Origin: Coix lacryma-jobi var. lacryma-jobi
Lineage: Eukaryota; Streptophyta; Magnoliopsida; Poales; Poaceae
NCBI GenBank assembly: GCA_009763385.1
Contig: CM019823.1
Span: 169,910,302-169,974,301 of the forward strand
Direction of reading: 5' to 3'
Length of the DNA stretch: 64,000 nucleotides
Made by a program: the position numbers and the translations under genes. The stretch's first letter is position 1; each line of letters begins with the position of its first letter. Under the pieces are notes generated by a model. The model did no database searches. It saw only the letters and a list, made by a program, of their open reading frames with translations, and was not told the DNA's origin. Of this stretch, positions 47,470-58,409 are shown one piece after another.

Positions 47470-48777
47470 ATGGAATCTGGAAACGAATCCAAGCTGGGGT
47501 AAGAACCTGTTGCTGATCTGATGCGATTCGTTGGTGCGGATTTTTCTCTGGGAGCTCTGATGTGGCTGGTTAATTGTTTTGGTTGCTGGGTAGGGTTCGG
47601 TTTTCTCAGTGGATTTTCGTTTGTTTTTGTTAGCTCTGGAGTGCTGTTTTACTTCCTTTCGTGATTGCGTCCCAGGAGATGAGTTTTTGGAGGGCGGTTC
47701 TTGTTTGGTGATGATGAGCTGAATTTCGCTCTCCGTCAGTTTGAGCCGAACAATGGGTGATGCATATGCTTCGCTCATGAGATGGATCGACTGTTCGTGA
47801 TATCTTTTTTTAGAAAGGGGATGTTCGTGATATCTTTATTAATAGGGGTTTCCTGAATTTTTTTTTTTTTTTGGGGAGACAAAGTAAAATTATTTTCCCC
47901 TTTTGCTGTTTCCCGTCCCCAAATTGTCAGCAGAACATCATTCAGTATAAGTAGTTCAATTCTCTGCATCAAAAGTTACAGATCTCCAAACATCTTTCCT
48001 CAAGGCCATAGATTGATATATTGTCATGGCTTCGTCTCTCTTTTCGTGTAGCTTGATGCATCAGCATATCTTCCATTTTCATCAGGGAAGGCCGTTTAAT
48101 TCGATTTCTTGTCTATGGTTTTCCTTTGAAAACAGTGCGAAGAGTGAGGTGGGTGAAAGAAACTCAAAATCTGCTATGGAATTCAGAAATTCAGGTTTTC
48201 CTTGGGTGTGGAATCGCCGCTGTGTCCATCTTGGTCAGGTGCGTTTGTAGTTTGTATTAAACTCTGACGCCACTGTTCCCCCAAAAATCTGATTGCACTA
48301 CCTTCTTTTTTGATCGCATTTTTTTATGGTTTTCCTTCGAAACAGTGGAACTGGAGATGGGTGAAACTCTGAATAAGGAATTGAGAACTTCAGATTGTTC
48401 TTGGGGCTGGATTGCTGGGTCCATCGTTTTCAGGTATTCTACCATACCATGTCATACCTCTCTTCCCTGAAGTTCTGATTGTGATTGTCTACCTTACTTT
48501 CTCGGTACTTTGTTCATAAGTGTGGTGCCTTTTGGGGAGCCTGGAATTATTGGGATACATCTTTGTGTTCTGCTGAACCTGAACTGTGCTCTTTTACGTA
48601 TTGCTTGTCCGCCGTTCATTCTTTCTGCTTCACCACGAGTCTTATGATTAGATAGAGGAACCGATTCCCATAGGCACCGCACAAGGCAGTAAAATGTCGC
48701 AAACGGAGTTCCTGTCTCTGCTGCGGGGTTATGGGTTACTGATCATCAATGGCCGTGCTCTTTGGGAAGAACTGTAA
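47470..48777 (+). CDS. Candidate 85-aa protein gene, three exons
   Basis: Exons 47470-47498, 48136-48238 and 48652-48777 have GT/AG ends and fitting phases (2, then 0). The product starts MESGNESKLG and ends LLIINGRALWEEL; no domain is recognised. The middle exon lies in a tandem duplication of about 210 bp. Its second copy (48346-48433) also has AG and GT ends but would give a stop after a few codons if used instead of the first, so I left it out. Evidence is splice geometry only. It could be a non-coding transcript. Confidence 0.35.
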
Positions 48778-49236
48778 CACACCATGAAGTAGAGTTGCAT
48801 ATATACTGTCTGCTCATGTCAAGCTTACATTGCTAGACCACTCGCTTAGGCCGGCAAAGCCATTTCCTACCGATTTAGTTTGATCTAGGTGTTCTTGTAT
48901 TCCCAGTGGAATTTAAAGAACCGTTTAGGCTAGATCGGGCACATGTGCTACTGGGTATCTTCTTGTTTGTTTATACGAAGTAAAATAAGGAGGGGAGGGC
49001 TATCCCCCGTCCCTTTTTGTTTTTGAACTTTCAACTGGGGAAAAGATCAAAAGACTTCCCACACCTGATATATATTGCACTGGAGCAGCAAAGAGCTTGC
49101 CCTTCAAATTAAGAGAGATTACACAGCACAAAGAGAGACTAATGCATAAAGGAAACAATAGAGGTTCACCAAACCGCTACTACACTCCTCGTCTTCTCTT
49201 GGTAGACGATGACGACCGGGACCCCCATCAGCAGCA
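48778..49236. other. Intergenic, nothing recognised
   Basis: AT-rich sequence between the candidate small gene and the zinc-knuckle ORF; no repeat or gene seen. Confidence 0.4.
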
Positions 49237-49665
49237 TCACCACCGTGCTAAGGCGGGGGAGGAGGAGGAGGAGGAGGAGGAAGAAGTGCCCGAGGGACAC
49301 ACGGGAGACGACGGAACGGCATTGGCAGGAACAGTGTGGCGGACATTGCGAGCTGAAGCCAGGTGGCGGCGGGTGAAAGTGGTTTGGCGACGACGCGCAA
49401 CAGGCTTGGCGCACTGGAACTGTCGGTGGCCGTTGCCACCACAGCGCCGGCACCTGAACGGGTCACGGCAGTCACGGACCATGTGAGAGGACGAAAGGCA
49501 GCGGAAGCACCCAACGGCGGGAGGCACGAAGGGGGCAGGCCGGCGTTTGCCCTTCTTGTCCCGGCCGGAGCCGGAGCCGGAGCCGGAGGTAGCATAAATA
49601 CAAGACGAGAGAAGGGCTTCAGCATAAGTTTTCTTATTTGAGCCGTTGGCAGCGGCATTGAAGTC
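49237..49665 (-). CDS. Zinc-knuckle (CCHC) ORF, probably a fragment
   Basis: The frame is open from just after a TGA (49668-49666) to the stop at 49237. It reads ...KKTYAEALLSS, a Gly/Ser run, a basic KKGKRRPAP, then two zinc knuckles, CFRCLSSSHMVRDC and CRRCGGNGHRQFQC, and a Ser-rich tail from a GGA/TCC microsatellite. Paired knuckles of this kind bind nucleic acid and are common in grass repeat-derived proteins that also carry an N-terminal DUF4283-type domain, which is missing here. An ATG at 49527 gives 96 aa. An upstream exon on the minus strand is possible but not supported. Confidence 0.45.
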   Translation of the reverse strand, partial: DFNAAANGSNKKTYAEALLSSCIYATSGSGSGSGRDKKGKRRPAPFVPPAVGCFRCLSSSHMVRDCRDPFRCRRCGGNGHRQFQCAKPVARRRQTTFTRRHLASARNVRHTVPANAVPSSPVCPSGTSSSSSSSSSPALARW

Positions 49666-50455
49666 TCAACGGCATTTTCTGAGGCGACTCGAGCGCAGAA
49701 CACCGAAGTCTCAACAACCGATGCACGCACGCGATGGGGCGGAGCGCACAGGAAGAAGGACAGCATGTTGGAGATGGCGACGGCGGAGAACCTCGGAGAA
49801 CGGAAAGGAGGGGTGATCCGGAAAGCACCTGAGTTCGAGCTGGGCTCAGGCGTGACGACGTCGGAGCAGAGGTCCCTGAGGAGAGACCAGAGACTGGAAT
49901 TCGATCCCAGGCCTGACGCTCACCTGAACCACCTTGCTTCTTCTTCTTCTTGCACTCTTGCTGCTCTCGTCGTTCTTCCGGTCTGCTGCGAGCTGCTTCG
50001 GAAGGTCCCGGCGCCGGCGTCGGCGCCGACGATGGCGACGGGTTTCTGTGGGTGGATGAGGGCTGGGGAGAAGAGGTGGGAGCTTTGTGGAGGAGCTGTG
50101 GGTGGCGGTGGTGAGAGTGAGCGGCTCTTTCGCTGATGAGGTTTGGGGACGGAGGCAATGGGGCGCAACGGCACTGGATAGGTTGAGAGGAGGCAGTGCA
50201 AGGGGGCCGCCGGAGCCCGCCTCGGCGCATGTGCCGGTGACGACGCGCCCGTCGCCTGGCGTGTCAGGGGCAGCCCTCTCCCCCATCATTGCTGGAGATT
50301 TACCCGGTGGAACGAGTCTCCCAACACTTTGTTCAAACCGGCGTACAAGGACATGGTAACTTTTAAGGACCAGTGCCCAGGAGGTGTATAATAGCAAGTC
50401 ATGTCCCGTATAACTTTATAAGGTGTGCAGACATTTTGATTCTCCTAAAATTTTA
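49666..50455. other. GC-rich region upstream of the zinc-knuckle ORF
   Basis: Several overlapping frames are open on both strands because of GC content (for example 50397-49846 minus), but none has a recognisable domain. It may hold the promoter and 5' exons of the minus-strand ORF. Confidence 0.35.
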
Positions 50456-50715
50456 CTCCATCCATTTTAAATTATAAGTCGTTCCGAAAATCTTGAAAAG
50501 TCAAAACTATCTCAAGATTGACCAAAACTATAGAGAGAAACACAAACATTTATAATATCAAATAAGTATTTTATGAAAATATAATTAATAAAGAATCTAA
50601 TAATAATTAGTTAATATCATAAATGGTATTATCTTATTATATAAGTTTAGTGAAACTTGAAAAACTTTAACTCTCTAAAATTCTTAGAATGACTTATAAT
50701 TTGAAATGGAGGGAG
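50456..50715. mobile_element. Stowaway MITE (260 bp)
   Basis: Starts CTCCATCCATTTTAAATTATA and ends with the inverse ...ATAATTTGAAATGGAGGGAG, flanked by TA on both sides (50454-50455 and 50716-50717). Confidence 0.88.
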
Positions 50716-50955
50716 TAACAAACAATTACTCAAATCCTCTGTAAGTTATTTGTATGAAAATGGTATTACTGAATTCACATTGGAAGCACTTTCTTTCGGT
50801 TATGATTTTATTCCTACAAGCATTGTAGTATAATACTCCTCCGTTCCAGATCATAAGCCATCCCAAAAATATTAAAGAGTTAAAACGTCTCAAGTTTGAT
50901 CAAAATTATCGAGAGAGACATAAAGATTTATGGTATACTATGAAAATATAATTAA

Positions 50956-52003
50956 TCTATCCTACTAAATCACGATTTTTTCTTCGCTTGGTGTACCAAA
51001 GAAACCTCCTCTGTTGAGATGGTCTCACTAAATCTACACGAGAAACTGTACCCACAAAACTAACTCTATAAGAATCAACTATCCAGATTTCTTTCGTAAC
51101 CTTCTCTCTCCTTACTCACTCATATATAACGAACCAAATTAAATGTATGGTATACATCCTCCTCCACGTAAGGTCCACGCAAGGAAAAAAATCGTGGACA
51201 AGAATCACGGATCACAGAATCACGAAAGAAAAAATAATGTGAAAAAAAATTAGGTCTCGCGTATTCACGAAGAAAAAAGAATGTGGAGAAAAACTCTGCC
51301 TCGACGCTCGCAAGGACGTCGTTTGTGATTCGAGGCCACCGTCCGACTCCACAGACGCTCGCGAGGCCGGCTAATCGCCGCCCGCGATCCGAGGCTGCTG
51401 TCCGACTCCACGGATGCAGGCGAGACTGACCAATCGTCGTCCGTAATCCGAGACTGCCGTCCGACTCCACGGACGCAGGCGAGGCCGGCCAATTACCGTC
51501 TACACGTCTCCACAAACACAAACGAGGTTGGCCAATCGCGAGCCTAATCGCACGCCTATACGCGATTGGCCGCCGTCCAACATGCACGCGAGGCTCATGC
51601 ATGTGAGGCCATCATCTCACATGCGCGTAATTCTGCCGTCCGTCTACACGAACGAGAACACGTAATTGATCGTCGTCCACCTCCACATGCACATGAGGCC
51701 GTTGTCCATGTAGACACAAGCACGCGCAAAAAAAAAAACATCCGCCTCCACGCGAGTCCGTCGTCCGTAACATCTGATATTATCATTCTAATTATAAAGC
51801 TATGTGCATCAAGTGTGGACACTAGCTCTTGTTTTACAAGTCGTTGTCTAAGGCTACAATTGTCACGTATTCTTATTATAATTGCTTTTTTTGTATGAAT
51901 TATAAATATTTTCTCAATCTATGCTTGATTACTAAGAGATATTCATTGGTTGTTTGATTTATATTGATAAATGATGTCGTAGCATTAGCACGGACAAATC
52001 TAA
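50956..52003 (+). mobile_element. Helitron-like insertion (about 1048 bp), non-autonomous
   Basis: Starts TCTATCCTACTAAATC after an A, and ends CTAA before a T, just after GTAGCATTAGCACGGACA, which resembles grass Helitron 3' ends. There is no TSD, as expected for Helitrons. No RepHel protein is encoded. The exact 3' end is uncertain because AATCTAATGGTG may belong to the split Stowaway. Confidence 0.5.
51320..51510. repeat. 59-bp degenerate tandem repeats inside the Helitron-like insert
   Basis: GTCCGACTCCAC recurs at 51341, 51400 and 51459. Diverged further units with CGAGGC and CGTC continue to about 51770. Confidence 0.75.
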
Positions 52004-52376
52004 TGGTGCTTAGTCGATGTTATAAATATTATTATCTTATTATATAAATTTAGTTAAGCTTGGAAAATCTTAACACTCTAAGATTCTTTGAAGGACTTAT
52101 AATTTGGGTCCGAGGGAGTAACAGAAACTAGAGTCAAAGTCGACCATGCTAAAGCAAATAACGTCTTCACTTTGAAAAATGGAGGGGCACTCCCTTTAAC
52201 CATATAAATATGCTATAGGCCAAAATGATCCAACACTAAAGCCTTGTCAAACGTCCATCAAAGAAACGGCTCCGAGGAAGAAGCCTCGGAGGAGTTGAAG
52301 TCATTTTTCCACTGTAGACGGAGCCGCGAAAACAACCCTTGTGCTGTTGTGCAGGAGTGCGTGCGGTGAGAGAACG

Positions 52377-52476
52377 GCGGGTGGGCGCGTGGCCATAAAC
52401 TTTAGTCAAAATTATATTATAAAAAATACTAACATTTTGTATATAATAATATTATATGGCCACGCGCCCAGCCACC
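52377..52476. mobile_element. Small foldback element (about 100 bp)
   Basis: The left arm TGGGCGCGTGGCCATA and right arm TATGGCCACGCGCCCA are exact inverse copies around an AT-rich core of about 60 bp. Outer bases (GGTGG/CCACC) extend the match. It may be a minimal Mutator-like or other foldback MITE; no clear TSD. Confidence 0.5.
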
Positions 52477-52695
52477 AACTTATAAATAACAATAATATTT
52501 TTATAAACTTAGCTTTTAACTTAATTAAATCTAGAATGACATCCATTTGGAGAGGTGGTACTACAAGACCAAAGAACACCCACTACCTATAAAAATATTT
52601 TTTTATAGGCAGCTAAAATAAACTTTCAGTGTCTCGCAAAAAAAACTTTCAGAGGTGGTCGCTTAAGTATTTGTAGAATGTATTTTTATATAGTA

Positions 52696-52958
52696 CTCCC
52701 TCCGTATCGTAAATAGAAGACGTTTTGGAAAAGGTTTCGGTCAAACATTGAGAATATAAATCATGAATAACTTTTAAATTATTAAGTTTAAAAATATAAA
52801 AATCATATAAATAAATTTATTTTGAAAAGTATTTTCATAAACATATATATATATATACCACTTTACAACAAATATTTTTTTAAAAAATAAATGGTCAAAG
52901 TTATACTTTGGAGACCATGTCGCCATCCTAAACGTCTTCTATGTGTGATACAGACGAA
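52696..52958. mobile_element. Stowaway MITE, right end decayed
   Basis: Left end CTCCCTCCGTATCGTAAATA with TA before it. The right side carries the inverse of AGAAGACGTTT and CGTCTGTATC but has lost the GGAGGGAG end. Confidence 0.75.
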
Positions 52959-53279
52959 TATGATTTAAGTCATCCGTCTCTAGGAAATAATCCTATACTT
53001 CTAGGTGGCTGGAGTATTTACAAATGTACTAGTAGTCATTAATTGTGGCCTGTCTTAATAAAAAAAAGGTGTCAGTAAAAACTACATAGTATTTTTGTAG
53101 TAGTGTCCAGTCCAGTGTCCACAAAGATATGCACACATTTTGTATTGGCTCCCCTGTTCTACACATGTCCTTAAGTACAAATGAAGGAGCAAGACGTGCT
53201 TTTCCATGTGCCATGTCACCACCACCACGCAACTCGCTGTAGCTGCAACTCCATTGTCCGCTCGGTCTTTGCAACCTTA

Positions 53280-53813
53280 GAGCGTCTTCAAGAGTTTACT
53301 ATTTTCTTTTTCCAAAAAATTGTAGTTTAGCAAGTTCTAAAAAGATTTTAGAAGAAGAAAATAATGTCATCTCCAGATTATTTTGCGGCAATTTTTTTTT
53401 TGTTGTGAGATTGGCCGAGTCGCGGCAAGGTGCGTGCACCTCCTGTTCCTGCCGTCGCCGCCTTGACGGTTGGTGGCTCCTTCCTGTCGTCCATGTGTCG
53501 TACTCCCTGCCAGCCGTCACAGTAGCAGATATTACCATGCAAAAGCGGTACCAGGCAGCAGTAGCAAACAGCGCCAACATGCAAATTAGCAGCAGCAGAT
53601 AACGGTAGCAGGCTGCAGTAACCACGGGAAGGAGGCGACGGCGCGGGAAGAAGACATGCGCGCCACTGAGTGTGCGTATGTTTGCGCACATAGCTGGCTG
53701 ATTGAAGTGCCAGAAGATGGGGAAGAGATATGAGGTATTTTGAAGATGAGGTTTTCTCTTTTAACCTAAAAAACATAGGTGAGAAAGAGATATGGGGCAC
53801 TCTTGAAAACACT
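53280..53813. mobile_element. Tourist-like (PIF/Harbinger) element candidate
   Basis: The ends GAGCGTCTTCAAGAG and, inverted, AGTGTTTTCAAGAG are similar, and TTA flanks both sides (53277-53279 and 53814-53816). The middle (about 53408-53700) looks like unrelated sequence with a GC-rich stretch. Confidence 0.4.
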
Positions 53814-54023
53814 TTAGATGTTAATTTTGAGCCTACGGTTCCTCTCAAGGCACTACAATATAACCATTTTATGCTACATGGAGTCGCTCAACACCTATAG
53901 GAAAAACCAACAATAATGGTGGCTATAATAAGCATATATGGTGGCCATAGGAGGAGGCGAGGAGGGGCAAAGGGAATCAAAGACATGATGCTCAGTTTAG
54001 TTCATAAAGGTGTGTGATGGATA

Positions 54024-54275
54024 CTACCTCCGTCCTATAAAGGGTGATGTTTTGTCCTAAGTCAAATTATCTTATGTTCGACGAAGTTTTTTAAAAAAAA
54101 AAAATCAACATTTTATTACACTAAATAGATTTACTATGAAAATATACTTTATGATGAATCTAATTATATTTATTTTGTATAAAAAAATATTAGTATTTTA
54201 TATAAAATTAGTAAAAATTAAGATTGTTTGACTTAGGACAAAACCAGAATGACACTCTTTGCAGAACAAAGGTAG
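54024..54275. mobile_element. Stowaway MITE (252 bp)
   Basis: Ends CTACCTCCGTCC and AGGTAG, with TA flanks (54022-54023 and 54276-54277). Subterminal TTTTGTCCTAAGTCAAA and its inverse TTTGACTTAGGACAAAA pair almost perfectly. Confidence 0.85.
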
Positions 54276-54439
54276 TATGTTACCAAACAAATTACAAAAG
54301 TTATGATATATAGAAGCTTCATATCTAGGGATGCAAGTTTATACTAGATAGGAAATGGTGTTTTCTTGGTTAGCTAGTTTATGTCATTTCTTCTCTTAAA
54401 TTAATTGTGTGATGTGTCATTCTAGTTTATTTTAGCGAG

Positions 54440-54699
54440 CGATACGAGCGCTAGATCGGTCGATCTAGTTGTTCTCCTTGCACCCTGCCGGCCAGAGTTC
54501 AAACCCTAACTGGGGCGAATTTGTTGGCTGGAGGAGGCGCAGTTTATCTACGCATTGAAAAAAAATCTTCCTCGTCTGCCCATGTCAAAGCACGTGTCTA
54601 AGGTCAGCCTAGTCTCACGTGAGCTACGGTGCCGCTGAGAAGGTCTTCTTAAGCATAATGCCTGGGGGCTGTCTTACCCCCTGCGGGTCGAGTTTTTTT
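54440..54699 (+). mobile_element. SINE with 17-bp target-site duplication
   Basis: The body is about 260 bp. The left part has a tRNA-like region (A-box-like around 54450-54470 and B-box-like GAGTTCAAACCC at 54497-54508) and the 3' end is a T-run. It is flanked by TAGTTTATTTTAGCGAG (54423-54439) and TAGTTTAGTTTAGCGAG (54700-54716), one mismatch in 17. Confidence 0.7.
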
Positions 54700-55007
54700 T
54701 AGTTTAGTTTAGCGAGATCTAATGCATAAAACATAGGGAGAGCAGAAAATTGAACTCTGTTGTGACATCTATATCCTATCCTGATAGTATATTTCAGGAG
54801 CTCTGTATATTGAGCTTGAACACATATACATCATCTCAGTGGAATACTTTACCGTGCTTGCCTGATCTAACATGACTTCAGTTTTACAACATCTAGAGAA
54901 AAGTTTTGGTTTAGAAAATGGTGAGAGTAAAAGATTGATCGGGCTTACGTTAAATTTTAAAACTAGCTAGCAGCTTAATTAATTTACGCATACCCCCATT
55001 AACCCAT

Positions 55008-56370
55008 GTTAAACAACGGTTGCTTATTTGTTCCATCACTCATGCATCACTTTCACAGACGTGGGTGATTTGCATGTTCCATGCGTGCGTATGTAAATGA
55101 ATAGGATCAAACCACCATTCACTGAACTTTACAAAAAGATGCATGCATATATGGAAGTTGATCCTCTGAATGGAATGTTTAAAGGGTTAGATAGATCTAA
55201 GATGACTTAAATTAATTTACAGAGCCGCCATAGATTGAAGTTTAGAGAAGATGTGGAAGGGTTCGTCTTATATTGTTGACTTTTAAAACCATGAAGTCAG
55301 TTGACATACATCCAACCGGCCCTAGGCTGCACCCATTGTGTCCGTATTCAGCATCACTTTCACGCATGTGGTTAGTTTGCAAATTCCAAGTTGTGGTAAA
55401 TTAGAGATGAACCATCCATTATCTGGCGTTTGGAAAAAAAAACTAATAATCCTGCTGTTCTAAACTAATTTTAGATAATTGGGAAAAAAAAGAAGTATAT
55501 ATTTAAAGGATGCTTGATGCAACAAAGCTTCTAGTTTTATAAAAGGGATTTGCACAATTTGAGGTGTCTAAATTTTAGTTTTCTTTTATACGACGGTTAT
55601 TTCATACATATGTTTTATGTTAAAATTGCAGTTTTTACTTCGTTGCAATTTCTACCGTCTGCAATTTTTTGTGTCGATAATAAAAAAAACTCGTTAGACA
55701 AAACCACAAACATGACAAAATCAGATATGTGTTGATACAAAGACAATTTAACAATTTACAATTATTTCTATAGTCAGACAAGCACAAGAAAATAATATGT
55801 TATAACACAAAGACAAATAACAAATTACAAAAGTGACAATTTACTTTTAGTAACCGGTAGTCCAAAAGTGTTGTCTGAAATGATTTTAAAATTCAGGCAC
55901 TTGAAATATAGGAGAAGTGTTTATAAAACTATAGTATTTCTAAATAAACTATAGGCCTTTTGGAGTATCAATAACTCCAGATTTGGTGTGTTCCCCCTTG
56001 ATAGCCTCATGATGTCTATATTTAGATAATTGGAAAAATGAATATATTTTTAGAGGATGTTTGGATGCAACAAAATGTTCTAGTTTTGAAACCGTAGTAC
56101 GTATTCTCAAAACTGTAGGCCTTTTTTGGAGTACCAATAACACCAGGTTGGCAGGTTTGGTGTGTTCCCTCGTGATAGAGCCTCAGCTCATGGTGTTTCG
56201 TTAGATTCATTTAACAACTGCATAACGGTGACATGCCATTATTAATCCATGTTAAACAACGTAGCGGCTGCATGCTTTGTTCCATCATGTGTGCGCATAT
56301 GCATGCACGTACATGCATCACTTTCAGACATGTGGGTGATTTGCAAATTCCATGCGTACGCAAAATGAGC
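55008..56370. repeat. Old local duplication, three copies of one module
   Basis: A module with GTTCCATC, ATGCATCACTTTCA, GTGGGTGATTTGCA and TTCCATGCGT occurs at about 55028-55090 and 56275-56355, with a partial copy at 55350-55390. A second module (GGATGTTTGGATGCAACAAA; GGCCTTTTGGAGTA...GGTGTGTTCCC) occurs at 55510, 55955-55995, 56050 and 56118-56170. No gene is recognised. Confidence 0.65.
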
Positions 56371-57063
56371 CTACCAATCAGTCAATCACCTCGCACTTGC
56401 GTTGGAAAACAAGTGCCGCCTGATGATCTCCACAAAACACATGGAGGGCCGGAGGCTATCACGGGGAACACACCGAATCTGGAACCACCAACGACGACGA
56501 CCACGTACTATACAACACGTACCCGTGACTTTGACAATGCATGGACCTTGGATTTTATACATATAAATACTGCACTGTCATCCTACATCCACGTGCCACT
56601 ACATACAGAATTAACACAATAGATTTACCGGGCAAACAGCAGGTGAAGCTTTTTTAATTTTAAAGAAGAAAAAGTCGATCCTTTTTAAAAAAAATTAAGA
56701 AGAAATGAAATGAAAGGGACGCCTACGTACTACGACGTGTACGTACCTGCACGAACAACTCGGTGAGGAATAGAAGCTTCCGTGTCGCCAGAACCGTGTC
56801 CAGGATGGGAGCAGGATTGCAGCAGGAAGAGAGAGTACGTAGAAGATTATACGGTCAAGGAGCAGTCTCTACTCGTCATTACATTTCCTCTTCAAACATC
56901 CACGCGCGCTACGATCTCGCACGGAGTCATTGGTCTCTTCACAGTGTGGCATGCATGCATGCATGTGCATGCCATCTGACGTGTGCTTTCTACTGTAGCT
57001 TAGCTTCCTGGTTCAAGTTCACATCTGTGACTGAGGGGTACGGTGGCTCTCGTCCACAGTCGT
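56371..57063. other. Intergenic, nothing recognised
   Basis: Frames at 56233-56622 and 56763-57224 are open but have no domain and no typical coding character. Confidence 0.4.
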
Positions 57064-57255
57064 CCTCTACTCCTCTCGTGCGTCCTGTTCAATACTTCAA
57101 TGTCATCAGCAATTCATCATGTGCTCTTTGCTTGAATTTCTCCTCCTTTAATATATTTATTATCAACCTCTACTCCTCTCGTCCTGTTCAATGTCATCAT
57201 CATCATCATGTGTTCTTTGCTTGAATTTCTCCTCCTTTAATATATTTATTATCAA
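57064..57255. repeat. Tandem duplication of about 100 bp
   Basis: CCTCTACTCCTCTCG...TTTAATATATTTATTATCAA occurs at 57064-57176 (113 bp) and again from 57177, with the second copy shorter by deletion and a CAT microsatellite. Confidence 0.85.
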
Positions 57256-57846
57256 GTTTGCAGTTCGAATCCAGGGAAATGCAAATACGTACTTATATTT
57301 TATATCTTTCGTGTACTGTGGGCGTGTGTGGTGGTGGTGCAACATGCAAATATGATATATTTTGTTGACTGGTATAGTTAACGTGGCAACTGTTTGATCA
57401 TATCTCCATGACTTTTATATCAAATGAAGTGCATATTAAGCACTCAAACTTACTGTTTATAGAAAAGGCCACTTATTCTTGAATTTTCACTGGGAAATCC
57501 CCATACCATCATCGTGAATTATTTAAATCTTTTAGTTTGTCTCAGCCGCCACATTTTAGCCATAGTTAATAAACTCATGGTCATGGTAGTATGTGCTTCT
57601 CTCACTCAACAAGATGTTTGCTTCAGTGAGTGCCAATGCAATGGGAAATGGAATCAAATAACAGTGTAATCAAAGCTAGGGATGCTTGTTGGTAGCTTTG
57701 TTTGACAATGGTTACCGACCATAGGAAACAAACAGGCCGGTACCCTCCGTAATGGGGTTACGTTATATTATAGCAAACCAAACAACATGCTAGATGGTTT
57801 ATCAATGTGGAAATTTGTGAGTGACGCTATAAATTATGCTCTTTCA
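57256..57846. other. Intergenic, nothing recognised
   Basis: AT-rich sequence without a gene or clear repeat, ending at the CACTA element's left TSD. Confidence 0.4.
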
Positions 57847-58409
57847 CACTAGTAGAGGATGGGCCTTTAGTCCCGGGTCCTAGGGACCTTTAGTCCCGGT
57901 TCTGGACCCGGGACTACGGTTCCGGGACTAAAGGTTTGCTACAGTATTCGACCCGGGACTAAAGGTTTGGAATAAAAACGAAAAAATGTTGTGGCTGTGG
58001 AGATTCGAACTCAAGACCGCACAGTTAGCCTTCACGTGCGCGCGTTACCAACTGAGCTACACTACACATCTAACAGAATAGGATACTCCTTCTTTTTAAA
58101 TTGTGTCTGGAAGGACCTTTAGTCTCGGTTGGTGTTACCAACCGGGACTAAAAGGTCCTTTAGTCCCGGTTGGTAATATTAACCGGGACTAAAGGTCCTA
58201 CCTTTAGTCCCGGTTGGTATTACCAACCGGGACTAAAGAACACTGACCCTTTAGCCCCGGTTGCCTCTCGGTTGCCTCGAGGAAAAGGAACCTTTAGTCC
58301 CGGTTGGTGTTACCAACCGGGACTAAAGAACTTTTAGCCCCGGACACAAAAATATTCGAGGCTAATGTCCGAATCTGTCTATCGCCCAAAGGCCATTTCT
58401 CTAGTAGTG
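57847..58409. mobile_element. Non-autonomous CACTA element (563 bp)
   Basis: Ends CACTAGTAGAGGATGGGCC and, inverted, CACTACTAGAGAAATGGCC, with the 3-bp TSD TCA (57844-57846 and 58410-58412). Inside are many subterminal copies of CCTTTAGTCCCGGTTGG, several as palindromes with CCAACCGGGACTAAAG. No transposase. A tRNA-like segment lies inside. Confidence 0.92.
57992..58067 (-). other. tRNA-like segment inside the CACTA element
   Basis: On the minus strand TAGCTCAGTTGG fits a pol III A box and GAGTTCGAATC fits a B box, at tRNA-like spacing, followed by TCCACAGCCACA. One T-stem pair is mismatched and the acceptor stem pairs poorly, so I do not call a working tRNA gene. Confidence 0.6.

Larger units (their letters stand above)
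50836..52118. mobile_element. Stowaway MITE split by a Helitron-like insert
   Basis: The left arm CTCCTCCGTTCCAGATCATAAG (50836 on) and right arm ACTTATAATTTGGGTCCGAGG (to 52118) pair as inverted ends with TA flanks. The halves align with the intact Stowaway at 50456-50715, and about 1.05 kb is inserted in the middle. Confidence 0.75.

Noticed and set aside
49765..50136. Plus-strand 123-aa ORF
   Set aside because: GC-driven frame with no domain, opposite to the zinc-knuckle ORF's upstream region.
57992..58067. Functional tRNA gene
   Set aside because: Boxes are good, but the acceptor stem pairs poorly and a T-stem pair is mismatched; it lies in a repeated transposon.
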